From the NCBI RefSeq assembly GCF_003846445.2, contig NZ_CP030139.2, forward strand, positions 992,001-1,056,000: a stretch of 64,000 nucleotides of DNA, given 5' to 3'. The notes under the pieces were generated by a model, which made no database searches, was not told the origin of the DNA, and worked only from the letters and a program-made list of their open reading frames with translations. Position 1 is the stretch's first letter. Every line of letters starts with the position of its first letter. The DNA comes from Synechococcus elongatus PCC 11801. Its GTDB lineage: Bacteria; Cyanobacteriota; Cyanobacteriia; Synechococcales; Synechococcaceae. Both the position numbers and the translations under genes were made by a program. Shown here one piece after another: positions 35,459 through 43,692 of the stretch.

Positions 35459-35672
35459 TTGCTCTGAATCTTCTGTAAACCCAAGCCGCCTACTTTGGTT
35501 TAGGTGTATCAGCAGCAAGCATTGAAGAGTCATGCTGATCTTTTAAATCAGTGACTGTATCAGGATTTGCCGCTGACCCTTGGCAATGATGATCAAGACG
35601 TAACTTGGCTTGCGACCAAGTAGACATCATCTTGGCAGAAGTGCCGAACAGTGTCCCAAAGCCACCAAGACA

Positions 35673-38600
35673 ATGTCTCAATTTACTCTTCAGCTTCTGC
35701 ATTTCTCAGACCAAGAAGCCGGTATTCCCGCCTTAGAAGATGCTCCAAATTTATCAGCAGTTCTTAAGGCTCTAAAAGATCAAGATGGAGATGACGCAGA
35801 TACTAATCCTGACTATCAGAACACATTAATCCTATCTTCGGGTGATGCCTACATTCCAGGCACCTTTCTGGATGCTAGTGTCCAAGCATACGGTGGGCAA
35901 GGACGAGCAGATATTCTTATCCAGAATGAGTTGGGTGTACAAGCCATCTCTTTTGGCAACCACGAGTTTGACTTGGGAACTGGCCTGATTGCAAATTTAT
36001 TAAAGCCTTCTGAAGATGGAAGCTATTTAGGTGCTGCCTTCCCTTATCTCAGTGGTAATCTTAACTTTTCTGCTGATCCTAATTTAGCCCCCCTCGTTAC
36101 TATCGATGGGCAAGAAGCAAGTACAATCGCTGGCAAAATTGCGGCGAGCACCATCATTACTGTCAATGGTGAAAAAATAGGCGTCGTTGGAGCCACAACC
36201 CCGATTCTTCGCACAATCTCTAGCCCAGGTGCAGTGCAGATTGAACCTGTACCCTTTGGTGGGGTTCCAACTGCCCAAGAACTAGATGCCCTGGCTGCAA
36301 TTATTCAAGCAGATGTCGATGCACTCCTTGCTAATAACTCTGATCTCAACAAGGTAGTGCTGCTGTCACACATGCAGCAGATCTCAATCGAACAAGAAAT
36401 TGCAAAGCGTTTAAGAAACGTTGACATTATCGTTGCTGGCGGTTCCAATACTCGTTTGCTTGACAGCAATGACGTTTTGAGAGCAGGTGATACTAAGCAG
36501 GGCGAGTATCCATTCTTTACAAATGACGCTGATGGAAAGCCGATCGCTGTCGTTAATACCGATGGTAACTATAAGTATGTCGGTCGCCTAGTGATTAACT
36601 TTGATGAAAACGGCAATATTATTGCAGATAGTTATGACCCAGAGATAAGCGGTGTGTATGCAACTGATGATGCTGGAGTTGCTGCACTCAATGCCCAAGA
36701 CTTAGTCGATCCTGAAATACAAGAAATCGTCGATAACCTGAGTGGTGTAATTGCCAGCTTAGATGGCTCAATTTTTGGAAGTACTGACGTCTTCTTGAAT
36801 GGTCTGCGAGGTGATGTTCGCATTCAAGAGACCAATCTCGGTAACCTATCAGCAGATGCTAATCTCGCCTATGCAAAGTCAGTTGATTCAACTGTAACTC
36901 TCTCTCTTAAGAACGGTGGTGGTATTCGCAATAATATTGGTTTCATTACTTTCCCAGAGGGATCAACCGATCCTAATGACGCTCTTAGACTGCCACCAGC
37001 AGCCAACCCACTAGCCAACAAAGACGAGGGTGATGTCTCGCAGCTCGACATCACGAATTCTCTGAGTTTCAACAATGGCCTGACACTTATCACTCTAACA
37101 GCTGAAGAATTGCTAGAGATTGTTGAGTATGGCTTTGCGGCCAGCAGTCTCAACGACAGTAATACTCAAGGCCGCTTCCCTCAGATTGGTGGTTTCTCTG
37201 TTGCAATTGATTTGACGCGTGATCCAGGCGATCGCGTCATTTCATTAGCCATCAAAGATGAAGAAGGACGCGATATTGACGTCGTGGTCCGAAATGGTGA
37301 GATTGTCGGCAACCCCGCACGAACTTTCCGAATGGTAACCCTCAGCTTTCTAGCAGATGGGGGCGATGGATATCCCTTCCCCACTGGTGAGGCAACCAAC
37401 CGAATTGATCTTGCTCAACCCACAGAAGCTGAACGTACCGGTTTGGCGCAGTTTGCACCAGACGGTTCAGAACAAGATGCATTAGCGGAGTATCTTGCCA
37501 ATCGCTTTTCGGAAAGTCCTTTTGACAAACTCGACTCTAGTCGTGACTTCGATACTCGGATTCAGAACGTTAGCTTCCGTGATAATACGGTCATCAACTC
37601 TCAAATTCAGCTAAGTGTGCTAGGGACTTTTGAAACAGGAAGCTTTGATGAGGGTGCTGCAGAAATTCCTGCCTACGACCCCATCAGCCAACGTGTCTTC
37701 ATCGTTAATGCCAAAAACAGCCGCGTTGATGTTCTTGATATCAGCAATCCTAGTCAACCAACTTTAGTTGGATTTATTGACACTTCAAGCTTTGGCTCTC
37801 CGAATAGTATCGCGATTCAAAATGGGTTGGTTGCGATCGCTGTTCAAAATGTAAATCCGCAGGAAAATGGTCAGGTATTCTTCTACCAGTCCACTGCCAG
37901 TTCATTCAATGCACCGCTGCGAGCGATTGAAGTTGGTGCATTACCCGATATGCTCACCTTCACACCTGATGGCTCTAAAGTATTAGTTGCTAATGAAGGT
38001 GAGCCCAATGAGGATTACACAGTTGATCCTGAAGGTTCTGTTAGCATCATTGATCTCAGTCTTGGGCTACAAAATGCTCAAGTCAGAACTGCAACTTTCA
38101 CCGCTTTCAACGAACGTAAGGCAGAACTACAGGCTGCTGGCGTTCGGATTTTGAAAGATGATGCAACAGTTGCCGAGGATGTAGAACCAGAGTACATTGC
38201 TGTCTCTCCAGATGGCAAAACTGCAGTGGTGACTCTCCAAGAAGCCAATGCAGTTGCCTTCATTGATCTGGCAACTGCAACGGTTACCGATATCAAGCCA
38301 CTCGGTCTGAAAGACTTCAGTCTCCCAGGCAATGCACTGGATCCCAGCGATCGTGATGGAGGTATTAACCTCCGTAATGTCCCTGTTTTCGGACTTTATC
38401 AACCTGATGCGATCGCTTCTTTCGTAGGAGCTGATGGAAAGACCTACTACATCACAGCGAATGAAGGTGATAGCCGCATCCGTCCTACAGGGGATGATAT
38501 CCTTCCTGACGTGGGCGAAGGCGATATCTTCAACGAAGAAGTTCGAGTAGGTAGTAATAGCTACGTCCTTGACCCAACGATCTTCCCCAATGCTGCTGAA

Positions 38601-39740
38601 CTCAAGCAGAATTCAAATCTTGGTCGCTTGACCGTAACCAACAAATCGGGTGATTTGGATGGTGATGGCGATTTCGATCAAATTGTTACTTTTGGAGCTC
38701 GCTCCTTCTCAATCCTCAATTCAGAAGGTGAGCTTGTCTTTGACAGTGGCGATCAGCTAGAGCGTATTACAGCTAGTTTCTTCCCTCAAAACTTTAACGC
38801 GAGCAATGATAACAACGATCTAGACAATCGAAGCGACAACAAAGGGCCTGAGCCAGAAGGCGTCGTGACTGGTCAAATCAATGATCGTGTCTATGCCTTT
38901 GTGGGGCTCGAAAGAACAGGTGGCGTCATTGTTTATGACGTGACGAGTCCAACGAGTCCCACTTTTGTTCAGTATCTCAACAACCGCAATTTTAATGCTG
39001 ACGTTGAGACAGCTGAAGCAGGTGATTTGGGCCCAGAAGGTCTCGCTTTCATCTCTGCTGAAGATAGCCCCAACGGCAAACCTCTACTCGTTGTTGGCAA
39101 TGAAATCAGTGGAACCACGACTATCTACGAGATTAATGTGGATTCCAACCCTGATTTGATCAAGTTAGACAATAGCGCCCAGATTGCCTATATCACTCTC
39201 TTGGGTCGGCCTGGCGATCGCGAAGGTTTAGCCTTCTGGAACCAAGTTTTGAGAGACACCGAGATCAGCTATGATCCTCTAGCTGGTGACTTTCTTTTAG
39301 GTGGTGAAATTCAAGCTTTTGATGCATTTATCAATAGCTTTGGAAGCTCTCCTGAGGTTTCTCAAATCTATGGTCAGAAAACGGCGGCTGAGCAGGTTGA
39401 CTTAATCTACAACTTTGCCTTTAATCGTAGTGCTGAGGATGCTGGCAAAGCCTTCTGGGTCAACCAGTTGAGTAGTCAGCAGTTGAACCTAGCTGAGCTT
39501 GCTTTCGAAATAGGTCTGAATGCAGTTGGGAATGATGCCGTTATTCTCAATAATAAAATCAGAAGTGCTACCCTCTTCTCAGATTCAATTGACACAGGTA
39601 TTGAGCTAACTGCCTACCAAGGGACTCAAGCTGATAGTTTTGGTCGTCAATGGCTTAGTCAGTTTGATTTTACCCAAAGTAGTCAAGCCCAAGTGGATAG
39701 TGCTCTCAACACACTAGTTGATGGTTTGTCACTATTCTAG
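35673..39740 (+). CDS. Giant 5'-nucleotidase/alkaline phosphatase-like exoprotein with beta-propeller and DUF4214 domains
   Basis: From the ATG at 35673 the protein has 1355 aa. Domains: metallophosphoesterase (1-330; FSDQEAG, GDAYIPG, GNHEFDLG at 95-102, LLSHMQQ); 5'-nucleotidase C-terminal domain (about 370-640; NGGGIRNN); a choice-of-anchor-I/YVTN-like propeller (about 660-1150; VANEGEPNEDYT, ITANEGDSRIRP); and DUF4214 modules (about 1165-1355; LGRPGDREGLAFWNQV, FNRSAEDAGKAFWVNQ). There is no classical signal peptide, so secretion through a C-terminal signal is likely. The architecture recalls the atypical 145-kDa alkaline phosphatase reported from PCC 7942. Usual metal-ligand histidines are replaced (DQE for DxH, GGSNT for GHSHT). 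Confidence 0.85.
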   Translation: MSQFTLQLLHFSDQEAGIPALEDAPNLSAVLKALKDQDGDDADTNPDYQNTLILSSGDAYIPGTFLDASVQAYGGQGRADILIQNELGVQAISFGNHEFDLGTGLIANLLKPSEDGSYLGAAFPYLSGNLNFSADPNLAPLVTIDGQEASTIAGKIAASTIITVNGEKIGVVGATTPILRTISSPGAVQIEPVPFGGVPTAQELDALAAIIQADVDALLANNSDLNKVVLLSHMQQISIEQEIAKRLRNVDIIVAGGSNTRLLDSNDVLRAGDTKQGEYPFFTNDADGKPIAVVNTDGNYKYVGRLVINFDENGNIIADSYDPEISGVYATDDAGVAALNAQDLVDPEIQEIVDNLSGVIASLDGSIFGSTDVFLNGLRGDVRIQETNLGNLSADANLAYAKSVDSTVTLSLKNGGGIRNNIGFITFPEGSTDPNDALRLPPAANPLANKDEGDVSQLDITNSLSFNNGLTLITLTAEELLEIVEYGFAASSLNDSNTQGRFPQIGGFSVAIDLTRDPGDRVISLAIKDEEGRDIDVVVRNGEIVGNPARTFRMVTLSFLADGGDGYPFPTGEATNRIDLAQPTEAERTGLAQFAPDGSEQDALAEYLANRFSESPFDKLDSSRDFDTRIQNVSFRDNTVINSQIQLSVLGTFETGSFDEGAAEIPAYDPISQRVFIVNAKNSRVDVLDISNPSQPTLVGFIDTSSFGSPNSIAIQNGLVAIAVQNVNPQENGQVFFYQSTASSFNAPLRAIEVGALPDMLTFTPDGSKVLVANEGEPNEDYTVDPEGSVSIIDLSLGLQNAQVRTATFTAFNERKAELQAAGVRILKDDATVAEDVEPEYIAVSPDGKTAVVTLQEANAVAFIDLATATVTDIKPLGLKDFSLPGNALDPSDRDGGINLRNVPVFGLYQPDAIASFVGADGKTYYITANEGDSRIRPTGDDILPDVGEGDIFNEEVRVGSNSYVLDPTIFPNAAELKQNSNLGRLTVTNKSGDLDGDGDFDQIVTFGARSFSILNSEGELVFDSGDQLERITASFFPQNFNASNDNNDLDNRSDNKGPEPEGVVTGQINDRVYAFVGLERTGGVIVYDVTSPTSPTFVQYLNNRNFNADVETAEAGDLGPEGLAFISAEDSPNGKPLLVVGNEISGTTTIYEINVDSNPDLIKLDNSAQIAYITLLGRPGDREGLAFWNQVLRDTEISYDPLAGDFLLGGEIQAFDAFINSFGSSPEVSQIYGQKTAAEQVDLIYNFAFNRSAEDAGKAFWVNQLSSQQLNLAELAFEIGLNAVGNDAVILNNKIRSATLFSDSIDTGIELTAYQGTQADSFGRQWLSQFDFTQSSQAQVDSALNTLVDGLSLF

Positions 39741-40043
39741 GAAATTCTAGATCATCTGCCTTTTAATCTTCTTAACACCAAGCAGAGAGGTAATCTTTTA
39801 GCACTTATCTCTCTGCTTTTGTTTCCCATCTATTAGATAGACTCCATAGTTTTAGTACAAATATCCTGGTCAAATTAATTTACCTTAATCAACAAAGACA
39901 ACAACGAAATTTCATATAGAACAAAGATCAAATTTATTGGTTTTTAAACCATTGTAGATTTCAAGTCAGTCTGAGTCTCATCACTGCGGCATCCATGTTT
40001 TTGACTGTGTTGTCTATTCTGGAATCAGTGACGAGGGTTACTC
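39741..40043. other. Gene-free interval after the nucleotidase gene
   Basis: About 300 AT-rich bases. The left part holds an intrinsic terminator (39781-39824, listed separately). The remainder should carry the promoter of the HTH gene at 40044; no clear operator or RNA gene was found. Confidence 0.5.
39781..39824 (+). terminator. Intrinsic terminator of the nucleotidase gene
   Basis: Arms AGCAGAGAG (39781-39789) and CTCTCTGCT (39809-39817) are perfectly complementary, with a 19-nt loop, and are followed directly by TTTGTTT. It lies 41 bp after the stop codon. Confidence 0.75.
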
Positions 40044-40412
40044 ATGTCTGATCTGTTTTCTACAACTGCAGAACAAAGGGCTACCCAATTCGCTGCACTC
40101 TTGCAGGAATTTCGCGACCAATTTCACCAACCGCTGTTTGACTCTGTCGGTGTTGCAGCGCCACCACTCTCGAAGCGACAACTGGCACTCTTGTTAGGGG
40201 TTTCCCCAACGCTCATTGTCAAATATGAAAATGCTGAGATTGACCCCTTCGATATTCGTTGGGGCGTCATGAATCGCATCTCAGTGGTCTTGGGACTGTC
40301 CCTAGATGAGCTGAATGCAGTCTTGGCATGTCAACAAAACCCATCAGCACTCCTGCGATCGCAGCAGCCTAATCTCTCTAAAAAGCGAGGTCGCCGTTCT
40401 ATCTCAGACTAA
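40044..40412 (+). CDS. XRE-type helix-turn-helix protein
   Basis: The 122-aa protein has a central helix-turn-helix (LSKRQLALLLGVSPTLIVKYEN) followed by a family-typical third segment (MNRISVVLGLSLDELNAVL). The C-terminal tail is basic (KKRGRRSISD). It is probably a DNA-binding regulator. The target is unknown; it faces away from the nucleotidase gene and converges on cysC. The start has a GAGG ribosome site. Confidence 0.75.
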   Translation: MSDLFSTTAEQRATQFAALLQEFRDQFHQPLFDSVGVAAPPLSKRQLALLLGVSPTLIVKYENAEIDPFDIRWGVMNRISVVLGLSLDELNAVLACQQNPSALLRSQQPNLSKKRGRRSISD

Positions 40413-40434
40413 GGAGCGATAATCCAGCATTGAC

Positions 40435-41061
40435 TTAACCGCGATCGCTGGCTGAAATGATCCCTTGCTGCACCAGATAATTGAGCACCTGAGCAACACA
40501 GTCATCGAGCGATCGGCTACCCGTGTCAATTTTTAGCTCTGCCGCTTCCGGCGCTTCGTAGGGTGACGAGATTCCCGTAAATTCCGGAATTTGACCGGCA
40601 CGTGCCTTGGCATAGAGGCCTTTGACATCGCGTTGCTCACAGACATCCAGCGAGGCTTGGCAATAGACCTCAATGTATTCACCGTCTGCAACTAAAGCGC
40701 GGACGCGATCGCGATCAGCACGGAACGGTGAGACGAACGCAGCCAGCGTGATCACGCCCGCTTCCGTAAACAGCTTGGCCACCTCGCCGATGCGACGGAT
40801 ATTTTCTTGGCGATCGCGATCGGAAAAACCCAGATCGGCACAAAGTCCATGCCGGACGTTATCGCCATCGAGAACAAAGGTTCGGCAGCCTCGCTCAAAT
40901 AGCTGAGCTTCAACCGCATGAGCCAAGGTCGATTTACCCGACCCCGACAACCCTGTGAACCACAGAATCACGCCTCGGTGCCCATTGAGCCGCTCGCGAT
41001 CGCTGCGGGTAATCGTCGCTTCATGCCAGACGACGTTCCGACTTGCGGGATCAGCGATCAT
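40435..41061 (-). CDS. cysC: Adenylylsulfate (APS) kinase
   Basis: The 208-aa protein has Walker [10 protein letters not shown] (about 37-45), [21 protein letters not shown], and [11 protein letters not shown] plus [14 protein letters not shown]. All are APS kinase hallmarks (DGDN for APS binding). It phosphorylates APS to PAPS. Length is normal for stand-alone CysC. The next genes to the right (41207-43681) form a persulfide-oxidation cluster, so this part of the chromosome concentrates sulfur metabolism, though cysC lies on the other strand from the oxidation genes. Confidence 0.95.
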   Translation of the reverse strand: MIADPASRNVVWHEATITRSDRERLNGHRGVILWFTGLSGSGKSTLAHAVEAQLFERGCRTFVLDGDNVRHGLCADLGFSDRDRQENIRRIGEVAKLFTEAGVITLAAFVSPFRADRDRVRALVADGEYIEVYCQASLDVCEQRDVKGLYAKARAGQIPEFTGISSPYEAPEAAELKIDTGSRSLDDCVAQVLNYLVQQGIISASDRG

Positions 41062-41206
41062 TCCCAGTGCCTCAATGGATCATGCAGCGGTTCTAGCCTA
41101 CCAGCAAGCGACTGCGGCTTCTGAGATCCTCCACAGTGCCCAAGACTGCTAAACCTGTGGGGGTTCTCTCTTCACTCCGAGACTTGACTGGCGATCGCTC
41201 ACTCCA

Positions 41207-41527
41207 TCAACGCCAATGACTCAAAACCGCCTGTTGTTCGGCAAGATGCTGCGCGAGTCGCTGACTGACCACCTCGCAGAGTTCAAAGATAGTGGAGTCA
41301 CAAATTTCGTAGTAGACGCAGCCCTGCCGAGGGGTTCGACGCAACACACCCGCTTGGTGGAGGAGCTTGAGGTGCTTCGAAACATTGGCTTGTCCTAACC
41401 CCGATGCAGCCACAATCTCGGAGACTGAGCGTGCACCTTCCTTGAGCGTGCAGAGCACTTGTAGCCGACTGGGCTCAGACAGCAACTTGAAGTAGTCAGC
41501 AACTTGCGCCAGAGCAGCAGGGTTCAT
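41207..41527 (-). CDS. ArsR-family regulator, likely thiol/persulfide-responsive
   Basis: From the ATG at 41527 the protein has 106 aa (a GTG two codons upstream is possible). It is a winged helix of the ArsR type: KLLSEPSRLQVLCTL, then SVSEIVAASGLGQANVSKHLKLLHQAG and RQGCVYYEI. The cysteine in VLCTLKEGARSV aligns with the reactive Cys of SqrR/BigR persulfide sensors, and more cysteines follow in QGCVYYEICDSTIFELCE. There is no arsenic-type CVC motif. It is divergent from the persulfide dioxygenase operon and separated by 93 bp, so repression of that operon relieved by persulfide is the likely job. Confidence 0.85.
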   Translation of the reverse strand: MNPAALAQVADYFKLLSEPSRLQVLCTLKEGARSVSEIVAASGLGQANVSKHLKLLHQAGVLRRTPRQGCVYYEICDSTIFELCEVVSQRLAQHLAEQQAVLSHWR

Positions 41528-41562
41528 GGTCACAACGAAAAACGAACTTTTCTTAATCTTAT

Positions 41563-41584
41563 TATATTACTATTTGGCAATATA
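41563..41584. promoter_or_regulatory. Candidate operator: inverted repeat between arsR and the persulfide dioxygenase operon
   Basis: TATATT (41563-41568) and AATATA (41579-41584) form an inverted repeat with a 10-bp spacer in an AT-rich stretch between the divergent genes. ArsR-family dimers typically bind such 20-22 bp AT-rich imperfect palindromes. The element sits 36 bp from each start codon, so binding could block both promoters. Confidence 0.4.
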
Positions 41585-41620
41585 GCGATAAACTCAGAAT
41601 GTCAGTCAAGGAGACCGACC

Positions 41621-42313
41621 ATGCTTTTTCGTCAGCTCTTCGATTACGACACCTGGACCTACACCTATCTGATTGCTGATGAAGCCAGTGGTGAAACTGC
41701 ACTGGTTGATCCTGTTCTGGAGCGGCGCGATCGCGATTTAGCGCTGCTGAAAGAACTGGGACTCACGCTGAAGTTTTGCCTAGAAACCCATCTCCATGCC
41801 GACCACATCACGGCGGCTGGACAGCTACGGGAATTGACCGGCTGCCAAACCGTTGTGCCGGCTGGGGCCAATGCAGCCTGCGCCAATCGCTTTGTAGCTG
41901 AGGGCGATCGCCTCCAGCTCGGCGCGATTGAGATTCAGGCGATCGAAACGCACGGCCACACCGATAGCCATGTCGCCTATCTCGTCAATCAGACTGAGTT
42001 ACTGACCGGCGACTCCCTGTTTATTCGCGGCTGTGGACGCACGGACTTCCAAAGTGGCGATGCGGGGCAACTGTTTGACTCCATTCAGCGACTGTTCCAG
42101 ATGCCGGACAGCACCCGTGTTTGGCCCGGCCATGACTACAAAGGCCACACCGTCTCCACGATCGGCGAAGAGAAACGCCTCAATCCTCGCTTTGCGGGTC
42201 GCGATCGCCAGGGCTTTATCGAGTTTATGAACAGCCTGGATCTGCCCGATCCCAAGCGGATTATGGAGGCGGTTCCCGCCAATGAGCGCTGCGGCCGCGC
42301 TGCAACTGTCTAG
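41621..42313 (+). CDS. Persulfide dioxygenase-type metallo-beta-lactamase fold protein
   Basis: From the ATG at 41621 (AAGGAGA ribosome site 6 nt upstream) the protein has 230 aa and starts MLFRQLFDYDTWTYTYLIAD. The metal motif THLHADHITAAG matches ETHE1/PDO enzymes (T-H-x-H-A-D-H). Also present are IETHGHTDSHVAYLV, FIRGCGRTDFQSGDA and WPGHDYKGHTVSTIGEEKRLNPR, the last being the ETHE1 signature. These mononuclear iron enzymes oxidise glutathione persulfide to sulfite. It is followed by a rhodanese (47 bp) and a TauE/SafE exporter in one operon. Confidence 0.92.
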   Translation: MLFRQLFDYDTWTYTYLIADEASGETALVDPVLERRDRDLALLKELGLTLKFCLETHLHADHITAAGQLRELTGCQTVVPAGANAACANRFVAEGDRLQLGAIEIQAIETHGHTDSHVAYLVNQTELLTGDSLFIRGCGRTDFQSGDAGQLFDSIQRLFQMPDSTRVWPGHDYKGHTVSTIGEEKRLNPRFAGRDRQGFIEFMNSLDLPDPKRIMEAVPANERCGRAATV

Positions 42314-42360
42314 TTTGCCTCACCTCTGATTTTTCAATCGAACTTGCCAAGGAACCAGTC

Positions 42361-42906
42361 ATGACATCACTTTCAACGCCCACGGATAGCCAGAAAAAAT
42401 CGTTTCTTAGCCCCAACCAGTTACAAACCCTGCTCGAACGCGAGGAAGTGCTGCTACTCGACGTTCGCGAAGTCGCGGAGTACCAAGCCGAGCATGTTGC
42501 TGGGGCACATCTCTATCCGCTTAGCCAAATTGCGCAGTTGCCGTTGCCAGCCAGCGATCGCCCAATCGTGCTGACCTGTCAATCTGGCATGCGATCGCAG
42601 AAAGCCGCCGCTAAACTGCGCCAGCACGGGCTGACCATTACCGAGCTGCAAGGAGGCCTCAATGCCTGGAAGCAGCAAGGCTTGCCGACGGTGGGTCAAA
42701 CAGCCAAAGCACCAATCAGCCTCATGCGGCAGGTGCAAATTGTTGCTGGCTCCCTCGTACTCCTAGGCGTCATTCTCAGCTTGACGGTGGCACCCGCTTG
42801 GATCGGGCTCAGTGGTTTTGTCGGTGCTGGATTGTTGTTTGCCGGTGTCAGTGGCACTTGTCTGATGGCGAATCTGCTGGCGGAATTGCCCTGGAATCGG
42901 GGTTAG
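42361..42906 (+). CDS. Rhodanese domain fused to a DUF2892-type membrane segment
   Basis: The 181-aa protein has a rhodanese domain (about 15-110) with the catalytic Cys in VLTCQSGMRSQKAA, preceded by LLDVREVAEYQAEHVAGA. The C-terminal part has two transmembrane helices (VQIVAGSLVLLGVILSLTVAP and FVGAGLLFAGVSGTCLMANLL), the DUF2892 layout. It transfers sulfane sulfur, here likely between thiosulfate, sulfite and glutathione persulfide at the membrane. It lies inside the persulfide operon, one base before the exporter start. Confidence 0.92.
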   Translation: MTSLSTPTDSQKKSFLSPNQLQTLLEREEVLLLDVREVAEYQAEHVAGAHLYPLSQIAQLPLPASDRPIVLTCQSGMRSQKAAAKLRQHGLTITELQGGLNAWKQQGLPTVGQTAKAPISLMRQVQIVAGSLVLLGVILSLTVAPAWIGLSGFVGAGLLFAGVSGTCLMANLLAELPWNRG

Positions 42907-42907
42907 A

Positions 42908-43681
42908 ATGATGCGGTTTTTTGCGCTTGTCTTGGCGCTGCTAATTGGCCTCAGTCTGGGATTGCTGGGGGGCGGTGGCGCTGTGCTTGCCCTTCCCGTT
43001 TTTGTCTACGTGCTGGGCATTGACCCTAAAACAGCGATCGCGATGACCTTAGTCGTCGTGGGCAGTGCTAGTTTGCTCGGTGCGATTCCCCATGCGCGGC
43101 GTGGCAATATCGATTGGCTACGAACAGTGGTGTTTGGCAGCTCCACCATGCTTGGTGCCTTTTTGGGCGCTCGGCTCGCCCTTTTGCCTTGGGTAACAGC
43201 GCAGCTACAGATGGGGCTGTTTGCTGTGGCGATTTTGGCAGCCGCTAGCTTTATGCTGCGGCGTCAGCCGCCCAAAGCCGAAGATCCCGTGTTGAACTAT
43301 CCGCGGCCCTTTTGTCTGAGTTGCTGGACTTGGCTGGTCAGCGAAGGCATTGGTGTCGGGGTCCTGACGGGGTTGGTCGGTGTAGGTGGCGGTTTTGCGA
43401 TTGTTCCCGCTTTGGTGCTGCTGGGCAAAGTGCCAATGCGCAAGGCGATCGGCACCTCCTTGGTGATTATTGGCCTGAATGCGATCGCCGGTCTCGCTGG
43501 CTATTGGGGTCGCCTCAGTTTGCCCTGGGATTTAACCCTCAGCTTCACGGCCTTTGCTTGTCTCGGTACGCTGCTAGGGAGCGTGGTATCGCAGCGGATG
43601 AGTACCCACAAGCTGCAAAAAAGCTTTGCGATTTTCCTGCTGGCGATCGGGGGATTTGTGTTGGCACGCAGTGTCCTTTAG
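42908..43681 (+). CDS. TauE/SafE family sulfite/organosulfur exporter
   Basis: The 257-aa protein has about eight transmembrane helices arranged in two related halves, each with a glycine-rich entry (LSLGLLGGGGAVLALPVFVYVLG and GVGVLTGLVGVGGGFAIVPALVLLG, read in parts). This internal duplication is the TauE/SafE hallmark. In sulfide-oxidising operons these proteins export sulfite, the product of persulfide dioxygenase. It starts one base after the rhodanese stop, so it is translationally coupled. Confidence 0.9.
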   Translation: MMRFFALVLALLIGLSLGLLGGGGAVLALPVFVYVLGIDPKTAIAMTLVVVGSASLLGAIPHARRGNIDWLRTVVFGSSTMLGAFLGARLALLPWVTAQLQMGLFAVAILAAASFMLRRQPPKAEDPVLNYPRPFCLSCWTWLVSEGIGVGVLTGLVGVGGGFAIVPALVLLGKVPMRKAIGTSLVIIGLNAIAGLAGYWGRLSLPWDLTLSFTAFACLGTLLGSVVSQRMSTHKLQKSFAIFLLAIGGFVLARSVL

Positions 43682-43692
43682 CTCGCCTGCTT

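Larger units (their letters stand above)
35159..35672. other. Gene-free, A-rich region upstream of the giant nucleotidase gene
   Basis: About 510 bp, strongly AT-rich from 35250 to 35470. It contains a minus-strand terminator-like hairpin (35287-35329) that does not belong to any annotated gene, and a set of TTTAAC hexamers (35415-35447). Short minus-strand frames at 35321-35533 and 35490-35702 have no family match and run into the hairpin or the coding start on the other strand. I do not call them genes. Confidence 0.5.

Noticed and set aside
35490-35702. Minus-strand 70-codon frame across the nucleotidase start
   Set aside because: Overlaps the start of a strong gene in antisense, with no family or ribosome site.
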